Source of the DNA: an uncultured Marvinbryantia sp.
GTDB taxonomy: Bacteria > Bacillota > Clostridia > Lachnospirales > Lachnospiraceae
DNA length: 47,848 nt
Direction: 5' to 3'
Assembly (NCBI RefSeq): GCF_905201705.1
Contig: NZ_CAJKOX010000035.1
Location: 1-47,848 of the forward strand
In this document: one piece after another, positions 7,582-17,206 of the stretch
Layout of the letters: every line of letters begins with the position of its first letter
How positions within the stretch are numbered: the stretch's first letter is position 1
Program-made: the position numbers and the translations under genes
Notes under the pieces: model-generated
Seen by the model: the letters and a program-made list of their open reading frames with translations, nothing else
What the model was told of the DNA's origin: nothing
Database searches by the model: none

Positions 7582-10067
7582 TTAACAGCACTCCTCAGGT
7601 TATCGCTCCACTCTTTTACCTTTAATGGTTCATCAAACCAGTACTCTTTTAGCATTGGTATCAGTTCATACTCTACAATTCCCTGAAGCTTCTCATCCGT
7701 CACTTCCTCCGGCTCCATGTTGCAGAAATAGCTGTGTCCGATACAGAACCCTTCTCCCAGAGACTCATCAGCCGCAATCTTCTCATTAAGACTCTGTACG
7801 CAGCTTACAAGCGCCTCAAACTTCTTATTGTCCAACCCATCCCTGTATGCACGGAAGCCTTCTGTCGTAAATCCTGGTTTAAGCTCAAAAAATGCAAATC
7901 TTCTTCGCAGCGCATAATCCAGCATCGCAAGACTGCGATCCGCTGTGTTCATCATACCTATGATATAAACGTTCTCCGGAACATAAAACATTTCATCGCG
8001 ATAGAGCAGCTGAAGTTTGTTCTTGTTTCCACGTTTATCATTCTCAATCAGCATAAAAAGCTCTCCAAAAATCTTGCTTAAGTTTCCGCGATTGATCTCA
8101 TCAATGATGAAGAAATATTTATTATCACTGTCTCTTTCTGCCTTTTTGCAGAAGTTATAGAATACCCCTGTCTTGATATCGAAACCGTCAGCTGACGGTC
8201 GAAATCCCATGATGAAATCTTCATAAGAGTAGCTCTGGTGAAACTGAACCATCATGACACGCTCAACATCCTTCACTCCCATAATGGAATAAGCAAGACG
8301 CTTTGCGACAAACGTCTTTCCTACTCCAGGAGCCCCCTGCAGGATAATGTTCAATTTGCTATCAAGAACTCCGACAAGCTTGTTATAGGATTTTTCATCC
8401 ATATATACTTCATTCAGGAAATCCTCCACGGAATACGCCGGATAAGCAATTACCTTTGTATCCTCTTCGTCATCCTCGAAGAACCCGGATATTTTATTAA
8501 CAAAATCAGTGTAGTTGGTGACATCGGTCAGCGTTTTCATAGCAAACATTTCATCACTCTGCCAGCTGCCTTTATGAGTCCATTTCACTTTGCGAAGGTT
8601 CGGATATTCGCCATCATGGTTATCGTCATATTCATAGTCGGATTCTACTACTCCGCGTCCAAGGATCTCACTGCGTCCGCGCTTGGCAAAAATCACATCA
8701 CCCGGCTTAATGTCATGAGCAAACTGCCATACTGCATGTGCAGAATTCTTATATGATGAATCTCCACCATGAATGTCTCTCAGCTTCTGAGCCATTTCAT
8801 CCTTGCTGGCATAGGTGTTCAAATCTCCCAGCTCATCCCAGCCAAGTCCCATGATCCCGGCAGAATAAAAATCTTCCCACATGGAAGCACCTTCACCCGG
8901 TGCATATAACCAATAGTGAACGGTTGCCACATCAGCATCGCCAAGGGAATTCTTTTCCTTACTCTTCGCAGCGTTATCAGCTACACCATTTTTGAAAATC
9001 TCAGATGCAAGCTCATCGGTCATCTCTACCGTCCGGCCTTTGTCCGTCAATGTCCAGATGCCATACACCTTATTATCAATATATCCGGCTTTTACCAGAT
9101 AACTCCTGGCAAAAGCCACCTCATTCTCAAACTTGTTGACGTTATTCTTTCCACAGGCAGCATTAACTTCCTCATCAGAAAGCTTCTCGTTTGAAATAAT
9201 TTTCTTTCTTGTATCTTCAGGAGTGGCAGATCCTCCCAGATCACGCAGGCTCTGAAGGACTGGTCTAAACCATCTAAGAAAAGCAGCATTCGATTTTCCT
9301 GTCTTAGCCGCTTTCTCCATCTCGCTGTTTTCCACAGAAGTGATCCACGCTTTATAGGAAAGCTCCGGAAATGATGTATACCCGTATTCTCCGGATTCTA
9401 CTGCAGACTTGCATTTATCACAAATAGAAAGATATTTTTCAGCAGCAGGAACCGATTTCAGAGTCTTCATTTCCGCAACAACATTGGCAGATATATTGTC
9501 CGGATTACTCATAAATTCTCTGTTCCGTGAATCAAGACTGATAAAAGTATAGGGTCTGATCCAGTACAGACCCATCGTCAGATTCCAACGAACGGCAAAC
9601 TGTGACCTAACCTGATCATAGGCTGAAATAAATGCAGCTCTGCTCTCTTCAGAGTCATTTTCCGCTAATTTGATGGCGGATTCAAAAGCATTCCATAGAT
9701 TGTCAATGTCATCATCTTTTCGGCGATCACCACCTTCAAATGCATAGAATGTAGCCATCATATTGTTCAGAACCGGAATACCGGAGAAATCATCTGGTAC
9801 ATCCGCTTCTATTTCGAATAAAGTCTTAATGCCGCCTAAGATACTGATACGTTTTGCATCAGTGATGCCCTTGTTAAACAATCCAAAGATGGTAAATGGA
9901 TCAATGTCTTTTGGAACATTATCCTTTTCGAGCTTCGGAAGTTTCATCCCTATGTTGGAATAAACTTTCTGCAGCGTCCCAATCAGAGACGACCTGTCCG
10001 TTTTGTATTCCAGTAGTTTCGTTGCAAACTCCATATAGAAGCTTACCCATTTGAATTGTTCTGCCAT
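7578..10067 (-). CDS. mcrB: McrB-type GTP-dependent restriction motor with EVE-like reader
   Basis: The C-terminal AAA+ GTPase has Walker A GAPGVGKT near residue 580, a Walker B FFIIDEINRG near 650 and the McrB signature NTADRS near 705. Ahead of it, about 375-500, is an EVE-like domain (HYWLYAPGEGASMWEDF, then FAKRGRSEILGRGVV) of the kind that reads modified bases. About 260-350 looks like an Mrr-N winged helix. The N-terminal ~250 residues are a conserved unknown module. The start is the ATG at 10067, 8 bases past GGGAGG; the in-frame GTG two codons upstream is too close to it. An extended -10 (TGGTAAAAT, minus strand, within 10098-10106) lies inside the repeat shared with the kinase-helicase operon. 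Confidence 0.9.
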   Translation of the reverse strand: MAEQFKWVSFYMEFATKLLEYKTDRSSLIGTLQKVYSNIGMKLPKLEKDNVPKDIDPFTIFGLFNKGITDAKRISILGGIKTLFEIEADVPDDFSGIPVLNNMMATFYAFEGGDRRKDDDIDNLWNAFESAIKLAENDSEESRAAFISAYDQVRSQFAVRWNLTMGLYWIRPYTFISLDSRNREFMSNPDNISANVVAEMKTLKSVPAAEKYLSICDKCKSAVESGEYGYTSFPELSYKAWITSVENSEMEKAAKTGKSNAAFLRWFRPVLQSLRDLGGSATPEDTRKKIISNEKLSDEEVNAACGKNNVNKFENEVAFARSYLVKAGYIDNKVYGIWTLTDKGRTVEMTDELASEIFKNGVADNAAKSKEKNSLGDADVATVHYWLYAPGEGASMWEDFYSAGIMGLGWDELGDLNTYASKDEMAQKLRDIHGGDSSYKNSAHAVWQFAHDIKPGDVIFAKRGRSEILGRGVVESDYEYDDNHDGEYPNLRKVKWTHKGSWQSDEMFAMKTLTDVTNYTDFVNKISGFFEDDEEDTKVIAYPAYSVEDFLNEVYMDEKSYNKLVGVLDSKLNIILQGAPGVGKTFVAKRLAYSIMGVKDVERVMMVQFHQSYSYEDFIMGFRPSADGFDIKTGVFYNFCKKAERDSDNKYFFIIDEINRGNLSKIFGELFMLIENDKRGNKNKLQLLYRDEMFYVPENVYIIGMMNTADRSLAMLDYALRRRFAFFELKPGFTTEGFRAYRDGLDNKKFEALVSCVQSLNEKIAADESLGEGFCIGHSYFCNMEPEEVTDEKLQGIVEYELIPMLKEYWFDEPLKVKEWSDNLRSAVK

Positions 10068-10095
10068 ATTCACTGCCTCCCTTGATCTAATAATG

Positions 10096-10167
10096 CTATT
10101 TTACCACATCCGCCCACTCTTTACTATCTGAAAAAGAACAAGAAAAAAGACCAGGCAGGAATCGCAC
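10096..10167. repeat. 72-base repeat, copy A (upstream of mcrB)
   Basis: This segment matches 23136-23207 in the same orientation at about 65 of 72 positions. Each copy lies 22-30 bases upstream of the first gene of a different defence operon and contains the same extended -10 element. Copy A joins the broken phage tail gene at the GCGATT of its last readable codons; copy B joins the 3' side of a large serine recombinase fragment. It could be a recombinase attachment arm or a shared leader. Confidence 0.8.
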
Positions 10168-10544
10168 CATGTAGTCATAGGTTTTGATCTCCAGGCACTT
10201 TGCTTTTCGGTTCGCCTCGGAAACCTCGAAGATCCCAATAGGAACTTCTTCATAAGAACCGCCTGCCACCTGCAGATGATAGGACAGCGTGGCAATCGCA
10301 TCCTCCAGTATATACCGGTCAATGTCAGAAAAAACGATATCCCCATCTCTACCGAATACACTGTTCCCAACTCAATCTCTGTGGATTCGCAGCACTGAGA
10401 AGTGATATATCCGCTGCCTTTTACCATATCATTTTGATTAAATTCATATACCACACCGCCCTTAGTTGTAATCCGCCCTGTCCAGTAATATTTTCTTGTA
10501 CTCTCCTTCACTGCTGTGAGGAACGCATTGCTGATCGGATACAA
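10150..10544 (-). pseudogene. Phage tail/baseplate gene, truncated and frameshifted
   Basis: It starts MYPISNAFLTAVKESTRKYY and continues WTGRITTKGGVVYEFNQ, the N terminus of a siphophage tail-associated protein common in clostridial prophages. After EIELGTVYSVEMGI the frame shifts by one base in a T6 run (near 10335). The other frame continues ILEDAIATLSYHLQVAGGSY and CLEIKTYDYMVRF. Homology stops at 10150-10165, exactly where the 72-base repeat starts, so the gene was cut by an insertion. It belongs with the tail gene at 12.0-12.35 kb. Confidence 0.7.
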
Positions 10545-10619
10545 ATGACCGCCTCCTTTCTGGCATCAAAAAAGGACCGGTCTCCCGATCCTATTATGAT
10601 TTACTTTTGCGGCATGATT

Positions 10620-11954
10620 TCACTTCAATATTTCCCATACTGGATTTTGTTTCGATCCAACTCTTCTGATATAGCCTTTATCCCTCAATGAATCCAATGC
10701 TCTCTGCACTGTTCTTACGGTTTTGGAAATCTTATCTGCAATTTCATCCCTTGATGAATCTGGTTTCTGCTTCAAAATAGCAAGAACCGCCATCTCCGTT
10801 CCGTTCAAAGTGACATCCAAAGTGACACTTGGAATGTCACTTTGAAGCTCTGACCTGTAGATGACAAACTTAAATCCATTCTCTCTGTTCTCATAGGAAT
10901 ATTTGATGCCGGCATCGTTACACAAGCTGTTAATCCTCTTGAATCCACTGCCAAACTGCTCTATGGATTTACTCAAATACAAAATTTTGGCAATCGTAGC
11001 GTTTCTGATTTCCGATTCGATATTGTCCTTTATGTATTCCTCCGGCTTATGTTTACTTGCGTATTCTCCGGGGCTGTAGACCGTAATCATTCCCGGATGA
11101 ATGCATATCTCATGGATTGTCCGGCCATTATATATTGCATGTGCGAAACTATTTGCCAGCACCTCTCTGATTACGGCCACAGGAATTTCTGGAATTTCTT
11201 CTCTTTCTGTTCCGGTTATCTCGCTTCTCCATCGAATATTCTTTAAGATATATTCTTCCGCGATATTCAGCAAATTATAAATATTATCTTCAAACAGCTT
11301 CATATCAAGGAATGTCAGCTTCTCATCTGTCGCAAATATCCCGGCTTTCAGCGAGACTGGACGAGTGTTTCCGAAAAGTATTTCTCCGGCATTTGTTAAA
11401 TGATTATCGCAAACAAGTCCAAATCTTTGCAAAATAATCGGGCATGTATACCTTCCATCAGGTAATCTTCCTGCCGAAATAGCTTTTTGCCAAAATGATT
11501 TGATTGCTGGCTTATCAATTTGCTTTGCTGTTGCATTCGACTTTCCCTTTTCCCATAATTCCCGATATTTATTAGCAACAAAGAAAGCCTTTAATTCATC
11601 AGGTGTGACCTCTCTGTCTTCATCAGCCGTTCTCAGATAGTATCTTCCTGCTGCAGAATATGGGGCATTTTCGCCACTAAACTCTACTTTTATCAAATGT
11701 TTGTGATCCAGCACAACCTCTTCAATAACAGGATATATTTGAGGTCTGATATTCTCATATACTGCTCTGGAGACATCCCTTAATGATGACTCTGAGACAT
11801 CCTGTCCAATAACATCACCGCTTGGTTTTACCCCAAAATACAACGTACCTATACCATGTTTATTTAAAATTGATGAAATCGAAACCATTGCTTCTTTCAT
11901 TTCACCAGTTGTCTTCTTAAATTCAAGAGTTTCCGTTTCTTTTCCCAGATTCAT
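10620..11954 (-). CDS. AlbA_2 (Schlafen-like) ATP-binding transcriptional regulator
   Basis: The N terminus has the AlbA_2 pattern (ETLEFKKT, GIGTLYFGVKPSGDVIGQ). The middle (about 245-360) is a degenerate GHKL-type ATP-binding fold (EVLANSFAHAIYN, EQFGSGFKRI). The end is a winged helix (SSRDEIADKISKTVRTVQRAL). The start is the ATG at 11954 behind AAGGGGAGGG; the longer frame reads through the promoter. Just before the winged helix is a linker (SVTLDVTLN) whose DNA contains three copies of CAAAGTGACA, the same 10-mer repeated twice in the promoter. It lies between two halves of a phage tail operon. Family members are DNA-binding regulators; autoregulation is my inference. Confidence 0.85.
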   Translation of the reverse strand: MNLGKETETLEFKKTTGEMKEAMVSISSILNKHGIGTLYFGVKPSGDVIGQDVSESSLRDVSRAVYENIRPQIYPVIEEVVLDHKHLIKVEFSGENAPYSAAGRYYLRTADEDREVTPDELKAFFVANKYRELWEKGKSNATAKQIDKPAIKSFWQKAISAGRLPDGRYTCPIILQRFGLVCDNHLTNAGEILFGNTRPVSLKAGIFATDEKLTFLDMKLFEDNIYNLLNIAEEYILKNIRWRSEITGTEREEIPEIPVAVIREVLANSFAHAIYNGRTIHEICIHPGMITVYSPGEYASKHKPEEYIKDNIESEIRNATIAKILYLSKSIEQFGSGFKRINSLCNDAGIKYSYENRENGFKFVIYRSELQSDIPSVTLDVTLNGTEMAVLAILKQKPDSSRDEIADKISKTVRTVQRALDSLRDKGYIRRVGSKQNPVWEILK

Positions 11955-11971
11955 GATGTCCCTCCCCTTCT

Positions 11972-12002
11972 CAAAGTGACACCATGATACCACAAAGTGA
12001 CA
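11972..12002 (-). promoter_or_regulatory. Paired CAAAGTGACA operator upstream of the AlbA_2 gene
   Basis: Two identical 10-mers (11972-11981 and 11993-12002) start 21 bases apart, two helical turns, immediately upstream of the ribosome site. Three further copies lie inside the gene (10806, 10818, and inverted at 10835). Confidence 0.65.
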
Positions 12003-12026
12003 TTTTTTTCACTATATAATTTGCAA

Positions 12027-12350
12027 TCAGAACTCTTTCAGTGTGAAGGGCACCTCTCAGAGCGATCCATACAATGTATCCGAAACCAACTTCACCTGAT
12101 ACCCGTCAATATACATCTGCGTATCCACGATATTCATGGTCTCTGTATCCAGATATCCCACCGTGATACTTGCGAGCTTCTTATATGCCGAAAACTTATT
12201 CAGCCACTTCTTCAATACCCGGAAGGTCACGCCGATTTGAACCACGCCTTCTCTCACCACATTCCTCTGCGTAGTTCCTGCTTTCGTCACCCCTCCGCTG
12301 TCCACCTCCACATCCGACAGGTTCATGGAATAAGAGGCAGGCATCAACAA
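12027..12350 (-). pseudogene. Phage tail-associated protein with premature stop
   Basis: The readable part runs from MPASYSMNLSDVEVDSGG to VKLVSDTLYGSL, resembling DUF6711-type phage proteins that precede the tail gene seen at 10.5 kb. A TGA at 12057-12059 replaces an expected Trp codon; the same frame continues EVPFTLKEF to a second TGA at 12027. The usual N terminus is not visible, only a TTG start. This supports a decayed siphophage tail operon here. Confidence 0.65.
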
Positions 12351-12522
12351 CCATCTTCGTCAGAAGGGGAAGATTGTGTAACTCGCCCTCGGATACGGCG
12401 GTAGTGTCGGTGCCTTGAAATCAATGGGTTCCTTGGAAATGGGTGTTTCAGAAGAAGACCTGCGGCCCCCTGTAAATGCCTGGCGTAACTCCAATCCTAT
12501 GATCACCGCCTTCTGGTGGGAT
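12351..12522. other. Unassigned stretch between phage debris and IS21
   Basis: Minus-strand frames contain fragments such as EGELHNLPLLTKMVVDA, but none has a start and a recognisable domain. It is probably residual phage or flanking sequence cut by the IS insertion. Confidence 0.3.
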
Positions 12523-12614
12523 TGTTTCTTGTCAAGAGATTTTCCTCAAAAAAATCGTCAGAATTCCCCACTTTCGTCTGGGGAATTCCCCAGTTTGAGC
12601 GTGGTATGCCTTTT

Positions 12615-12824
12615 TCAGTGATTAATGCCATCTGAAGATTGTCTTGCGATTTCTTCACGGATCAGTCGTTTTATTGCACCCTGTTTGGAGGGCTGACCCC
12701 AAAACCACCGGATGATATCGCGATCCGTATGGATGTTAAGCTTCATATATATTCCTACCGTGTTCTCCTTATCGTATTTTGCCTGTTTCCTGTTGCGCGC
12801 TTCTATGCTTTCTATCCAGTCCAT
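12615..12824 (-). CDS. Small ribbon-helix-helix-like passenger protein
   Basis: 69 residues starting MDWIESIEARNRKQAKYDKE behind AGGGAGG. The remainder (VGIYMKLNIHTDRDIIRWF, then KQGAIKRLIREEIA) has the layout of short Arc/ribbon-helix-helix proteins common on Firmicute mobile elements. It lies inside the IS21 ends, 83 bases past istB and in the same direction, so it is carried as cargo. It may regulate transposase expression or a host target. The longer frame upstream is not used because the ribosome site fixes this ATG. Confidence 0.65.
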   Translation of the reverse strand: MDWIESIEARNRKQAKYDKENTVGIYMKLNIHTDRDIIRWFWGQPSKQGAIKRLIREEIARQSSDGINH

Positions 12825-12906
12825 ATTTTCCTCCCTTCCGGCAGGTATATACCTACCGGAAAACTGCCTGACGTAAGTTTTGCTTATGACTGCCCTGTAT
12901 TTCCCT

Positions 12907-13671
12907 TCACGTCCCCTGTTGGCCCTGCCCCATAAGTGCATGTTCCATACGGTAGCTTTTTCCATCGAACAGAAACAGATGCCCATGGTGGACCAGGCGG
13001 TCAATCATCGCAGCTGCCATCTGGTCATCGGTAAATACGCCGCCCCATTTGGAGAATTCAAGGTTCGTTGTCAGGATCAGGCTCTTCTGTTCATAACTGT
13101 CCGCTATGACACGGAACAGCAGCTGTGCCCCTTCCCGGTCAACCGGCACATACCCCCATTCATCCAGGATCAGGAGGTCCAATGCGGCCAGCTCTTTCTG
13201 GAGACGGTTCAGCGTCCCGTCCCGTTTGACTGAGGACAGCGACAAAACCAGCTCCGTAACGGTGTAAAACTTTGTCCTGCAGCCGCGGCGGCATGCTTCC
13301 ATTCCTGCTGCGATCGCCATGTGCGTTTTCCCGGTGCCGACAGGGCCATACAGCACAAGGTTCTGCTTTTCCCTGACAAACGATGCCTCCTCAAGCCCTG
13401 CGCGGCACATGGCCGGCGGAAGCGTGACGTGGCTGTAATCGTACCCGGCAAAAGATTTCACTGCCGGAAAACAGGCGCGGCGGATCAGGCGTTTGCGGGC
13501 GTTTTCTTCCCGGAGCAGCACCTCGTTCTCAAGCGCCTCCAGCATAAACTGCGCCTGCTGTATCGTGCCCCTGCTTTCACAGAGATCGCCAAGGGCGCCG
13601 GACAGGTACAGCTTCCTGGCGGCTGCCCGGATGCGTACATTGATATCTTCCCTTTTCTGTGTCACCCTCAT
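12907..13671 (-). CDS. istB: IS21-family IstB transposition ATPase
   Basis: IstB is the AAA+ regulator that loads IstA on target DNA. Walker A GPVGTGKT and Walker B LLILDEWG are intact, and the IstB/DnaC-type C terminus is complete (254 residues). Its ATG overlaps the istA stop by four bases (ATGA) and follows GGAGGTGCGGC. It appears functional. Confidence 0.93.
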   Translation of the reverse strand: MRVTQKREDINVRIRAAARKLYLSGALGDLCESRGTIQQAQFMLEALENEVLLREENARKRLIRRACFPAVKSFAGYDYSHVTLPPAMCRAGLEEASFVREKQNLVLYGPVGTGKTHMAIAAGMEACRRGCRTKFYTVTELVLSLSSVKRDGTLNRLQKELAALDLLILDEWGYVPVDREGAQLLFRVIADSYEQKSLILTTNLEFSKWGGVFTDDQMAAAMIDRLVHHGHLFLFDGKSYRMEHALMGQGQQGT

Positions 13672-15143
13672 GCCGCACCTCCCCCCTGGGCCTGTGCCAG
13701 GAAAGCGGCATCATATTCGCCCAGGTCCGGCCCTTCTTCCGGCGGGGTATCAATGCAATAGGTAACGATACGCTGGCAGATGAGTTCGGCATCACATGCG
13801 CTGATCCTGCCGCCATGTATGGAACGCCCCATTGCGTCGATTGCCGGGTAGAACCCGTAACGCCCTGACAGTTCATCCAACAGCCCGGGGCAGCTTTTGA
13901 GCTCCGGCTTTTCAAGATGGTCCATATACTCCCGCAATGGATCGGGCATTTCCAGGCGGACGCCGCTGTTACGCCACGAGCCGGGTTTATGCAGCAGCAT
14001 GGAAACCGTCATGGAGTAGTCGGAAAGGTCCGTCCGGCCTTCTCCATACTGCCGCCTGTGGCGTACCAGGAGGCAGTTTTCCGTATCATATATGTCAATG
14101 TAGTGGGCCATGATGCCGACCAGGATGTCCCGCCTCCCTGCGTATTCGGGGCGGGTCGAGTAATAATGTTCCCCGTCAACGCGCACTTTCCCATATCCGT
14201 CCGCCGGGAGGTATTCGTACCGGCAGACTGCAAAACGGCTGTGAGGGAGCGGGTAAAGTGCTGACCGGTCCTGTTCAAACAGTTCGCTGATCCGTATCCC
14301 TTTTTTATAATGCAGTTCGCTGGCTTTTGTCTCATGTGCCCCGAGAAGTCTGCGGTTATAGGCTTCGATGTCATCAAAGGGCTGTATGGGGACGAACAGG
14401 TTGCTGCGGTCATATCCCACCTTGCGTTCCACGTTTCCTTTTTCCCAGCCGGAACGGGGGTTGCAGAAACGGGCCTCAAAGTGGTGGTGCGCCCGGAATT
14501 TTGCAAACAGCGCTGATTCATGGACTATGCCGCATAGCTTCCTGCCAATGCCGGTCGCATTGTCAAAAACGATCGTCCTTGGGACGCCCCCCGATATAAT
14601 AGAAGATGTCTTCCAGGCCCTGGCAGGCGCACTCCGCAGTCTCGCCGCCGAATACCTGGCAATAGCTGCGTTGCTGAACGGGAAGGACAGGACCAGGTAT
14701 TTTTTACGTACCACCATCCCGTTTTCCATGAAGTCGGCCTCGCCAAAATCAGCCTGCGCGGTACCGGGTTCCCAGACCAGTTCCTGGCTGGCACGCTGCC
14801 TAAGCTGCCTGCCGCGCACGGACCGGACATACCGCTGCACAATGGAATAACTCCCGTCAAAGCCGTATTCTGTCCTGAGCCGGTCAAAGACCCTCTTTGC
14901 AGTATGCCGCTGTTTATACCAGTTGTTCTTATCTTCCTCAAGCCAGCCGTCTATCACAGGCTTTAAGGGATCGAGAATGGACGGGCGGGATTCCCTGGAG
15001 GGCATTTCGGGTGAAAAATCCTCCATGTCAAGGTATTTCCGGATCGTCTTGCGATCCACTCCTGTAAGTTTGTGGATCTTTGAGACAGAATACCCGGCTG
15101 CCCCCAGATCCCGTATGTGATTGATTTGTGCCATGTTAAGCAT
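13668..15143 (-). CDS. istA: IS21-family IstA transposase
   Basis: IstA carries the DDE integrase core and an N-terminal HTH (YSVSKIHKLTGVDRKTIRKYL). The catalytic region is recognisable around AQADFGEADF, TIVFDNATG and the GWEKGNVER Glu region. The start is the ATG at 15143 with GGAGGAAAGAA; an upstream frame extends it by 27 codons without a ribosome site. The 491-residue frame is unbroken, so this element may be active. Confidence 0.92.
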   Translation of the reverse strand: MLNMAQINHIRDLGAAGYSVSKIHKLTGVDRKTIRKYLDMEDFSPEMPSRESRPSILDPLKPVIDGWLEEDKNNWYKQRHTAKRVFDRLRTEYGFDGSYSIVQRYVRSVRGRQLRQRASQELVWEPGTAQADFGEADFMENGMVVRKKYLVLSFPFSNAAIARYSAARLRSAPARAWKTSSIISGGVPRTIVFDNATGIGRKLCGIVHESALFAKFRAHHHFEARFCNPRSGWEKGNVERKVGYDRSNLFVPIQPFDDIEAYNRRLLGAHETKASELHYKKGIRISELFEQDRSALYPLPHSRFAVCRYEYLPADGYGKVRVDGEHYYSTRPEYAGRRDILVGIMAHYIDIYDTENCLLVRHRRQYGEGRTDLSDYSMTVSMLLHKPGSWRNSGVRLEMPDPLREYMDHLEKPELKSCPGLLDELSGRYGFYPAIDAMGRSIHGGRISACDAELICQRIVTYCIDTPPEEGPDLGEYDAAFLAQAQGGGAA

Positions 15144-15296
15144 TTCCTTTCTTCCTCCATCCTGCGTACTATACAGAAGAAGGATACTTTGATTGATTTC
15201 TGTGTGCAATACACACACGCTCAAAGTGTGGAATTCCCATGCTTAAACTGGGAAATTTTAACGATCATTTTGGGTATTTTTATCTTATCATAAACA

Positions 15297-15445
15297 TTCC
15301 ACAGAAAAGATAAACCACATTTGCATAAGGGTCAAGTTCATAAGTATCACGGATGATCCCCATGAGACCATCAAAGCTTTTCCGCATGTCAGTCCGTCTG
15401 GTGATTATGAATATTTTGGATACACCGGACAGGTGCAGATTGCCA
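15297..15445 (-). pseudogene. IS66 accessory protein (tnpB) fragment
   Basis: The frame KIFIITRRTDMRKSFDGLMG, then YELDPYANVVYLFCG, is the conserved core of the IS66 orf2/TnpB protein. It is cut after LFCG by the end of IS21 element 1 and upstream by the end of IS21 element 2. Confidence 0.8.
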
Positions 15446-15591
15446 GCCCAAACGGCCACCTGTGCCATATTCTGCGGCCACTCTGTGACTTAATTGGAGG
15501 CCAGCCAGGGACACATTAAACGGCCCAAATTTCCAGTTATAATATAAACATCTCCTATTCAAGGGGAAATATCATAACTGGAGGTTCCATT

Positions 15592-17206
15592 ATGGACTAC
15601 AAAAAAGTGTTGAGACTTCACTTTGTGAACCATCTCAGCGGCCGCGAGATCGCCGAAAGCTGTGGCGACTGTAGCAAAACAACTGTTAACGAGTTCCTGA
15701 AGCGTTTCAGAGAAAACCCGGAACTCTCGTACCCTTTACCAGCAGATGTCACGAATGAAATACATCGAGGGCCTGCTCTATAAAAAGCCAGGTGTATCGG
15801 CGGATCAGTTCCTCTACCGGGATTTTAACAAGGAAGCTGTCTACAAGGCTATGGCCCGCAAAGGGGAGACCCTGAAGCATCTGTGGCAGAAATACAATGC
15901 CATAGGTGTCGTAGATGGAAAGAAGCCAATGAGTTATCGCCAGTACTGCAGGCGTTACAGCGAATGGGCTGATTCCAAACAGCTGACCTTCCACATCCAG
16001 CGTTATCCCGGCGTCAATCTCGAACTGGATTACGCCGGTAAGCAGCTTTATCTGCATAACCGCCGGAATCCGGAAGAGGCCACAAAGGTCACCATCTTTA
16101 TCGCTGCCCTCACCTACAGTGATTACTTTTATGCCGAAGGCATGACGGAATGCGATATCCGGAACTGGATCCGGGTGAACAATAATGCGCTGGCCTATTT
16201 TGGCGGCGTGACTCCGACGGTTACCCCGGATAACTGCAAGGTGGCGGTTTCCCGGAACAAGGACTGGATCAGCCCTGTCCTGAATAAAGACTTCCAGGCG
16301 TGGGCGGAACACAACAATACGGTTTTAACCCCGGCCAAGGTAAAATCACCCCGATGGAAACCGGTGGTAGAGGGCCATGTAAAGATCATTACCATGCATA
16401 TCCTTATGGACATGGAGGATATGGTCTTTTATTCACTGGATGACTTAAACCGCGTCCTGATGGAGAAAGTGGCCGCTGAAAATCGGAAACCCTTTGAAGG
16501 GCTCTCTTATTCCCGGTACGATCTCTTTACAACAGAAGAGAAGGAGTCTCTTCTGCCCCTTCCGCCCAACCGCTTTGAATACCTGGAACGAAAGACCGTT
16601 AAAGTAGCACAAGATTTCTCCTTCACCTTCGACAAGGTCCATTATAGCATGCCCCGGAAATATCTGCGACAGGAACTTGAGATCCGGGCAGGAGAAAAAG
16701 AAATCTATGTCTATAATAAACACGGTGATCTCATCCGTACGCATAAACGCAGCTACACGCCAAAAGACTGGGTGATCATCCCCTCCGATATGCCCGCCGA
16801 ATACAAAGACTACGGCTATTGGACGGTGCCTTATTTCCAGCAGAAAGCATCCGCTGTTGGCCCCAGCACCCGCGCATTGATCGATGCAGTCATCCGGAAA
16901 TACGCTTATCCGGTACAGTCATTCCGAAGCTGCTTTGGCATCCTGCGTTACGCGGAAAAGTACTCGTCGGAAGCTCTGGAACGCTGTTGTAAAGACGCGG
17001 TTTTAGCTGGAAAGTGCAATTACTCCTATATCTGTAACACGATCTCAACTTACCATAAGGAGCCCTTACCGCATCCTGCGCCACAGAGTGAAAGCAATAC
17101 AGATGTTTCGGCTGCCATATCTGGCACTTACAAAGATGACGACAGCAAGTATTCCCTTAGGAACCTGTTAAAGCGTCAGGAAACGGAGGGCGGCTATGAA
17201 GAGTGA
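15592..17206 (+). pseudogene. istA: IS21-family IstA transposase, frameshifted
   Basis: The first frame (MDYKKVLRLHFVNHLSGREI to DVTNE) carries the HTH. One extra A near 15757 shifts it, and the protein resumes as YIEGLLYKKPGVSADQF and runs to 17206. The DDE core regions NLELDYAGK and TVTPDNCK are intact. The GAAATAC site is not a standard slippery heptamer, so a disabling mutation or a sequencing error is more likely than programmed frameshifting. Confidence 0.88.

Larger units (their letters stand above)
12523..15296 (-). mobile_element. IS21-family element 1 with passenger gene
   Basis: Both ends begin TGTTT and carry long imperfect inverted repeats containing GGGAATTCC and TTTGAGCGTG (12523 to about 12600 and about 15205-15296). 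Inside are istA and istB on the minus strand plus a small gene beyond istB. I could not find a clear target-site duplication. The right end interrupts an IS66 tnpB fragment; the left flank does not continue that gene, so rearrangement has occurred. Confidence 0.75.

Noticed and set aside
10101..12350. Single prophage spanning the tail genes at 10-12 kb and the lysis genes at 46-48 kb
   Set aside because: On the minus strand the lysis genes would precede the tail genes, opposite to normal phage order, and unrelated operons lie between. They are probably separate remnants.
13321..13761. Plus-strand open frame of 146 codons over istB/istA
   Set aside because: Antisense to clear IS21 genes; a result of their higher GC content.
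15592..15783. Programmed frameshift in istA of element 2
   Set aside because: The site is not a slippery heptamer, no stimulatory structure is apparent, and related proteins are continuous through this point.
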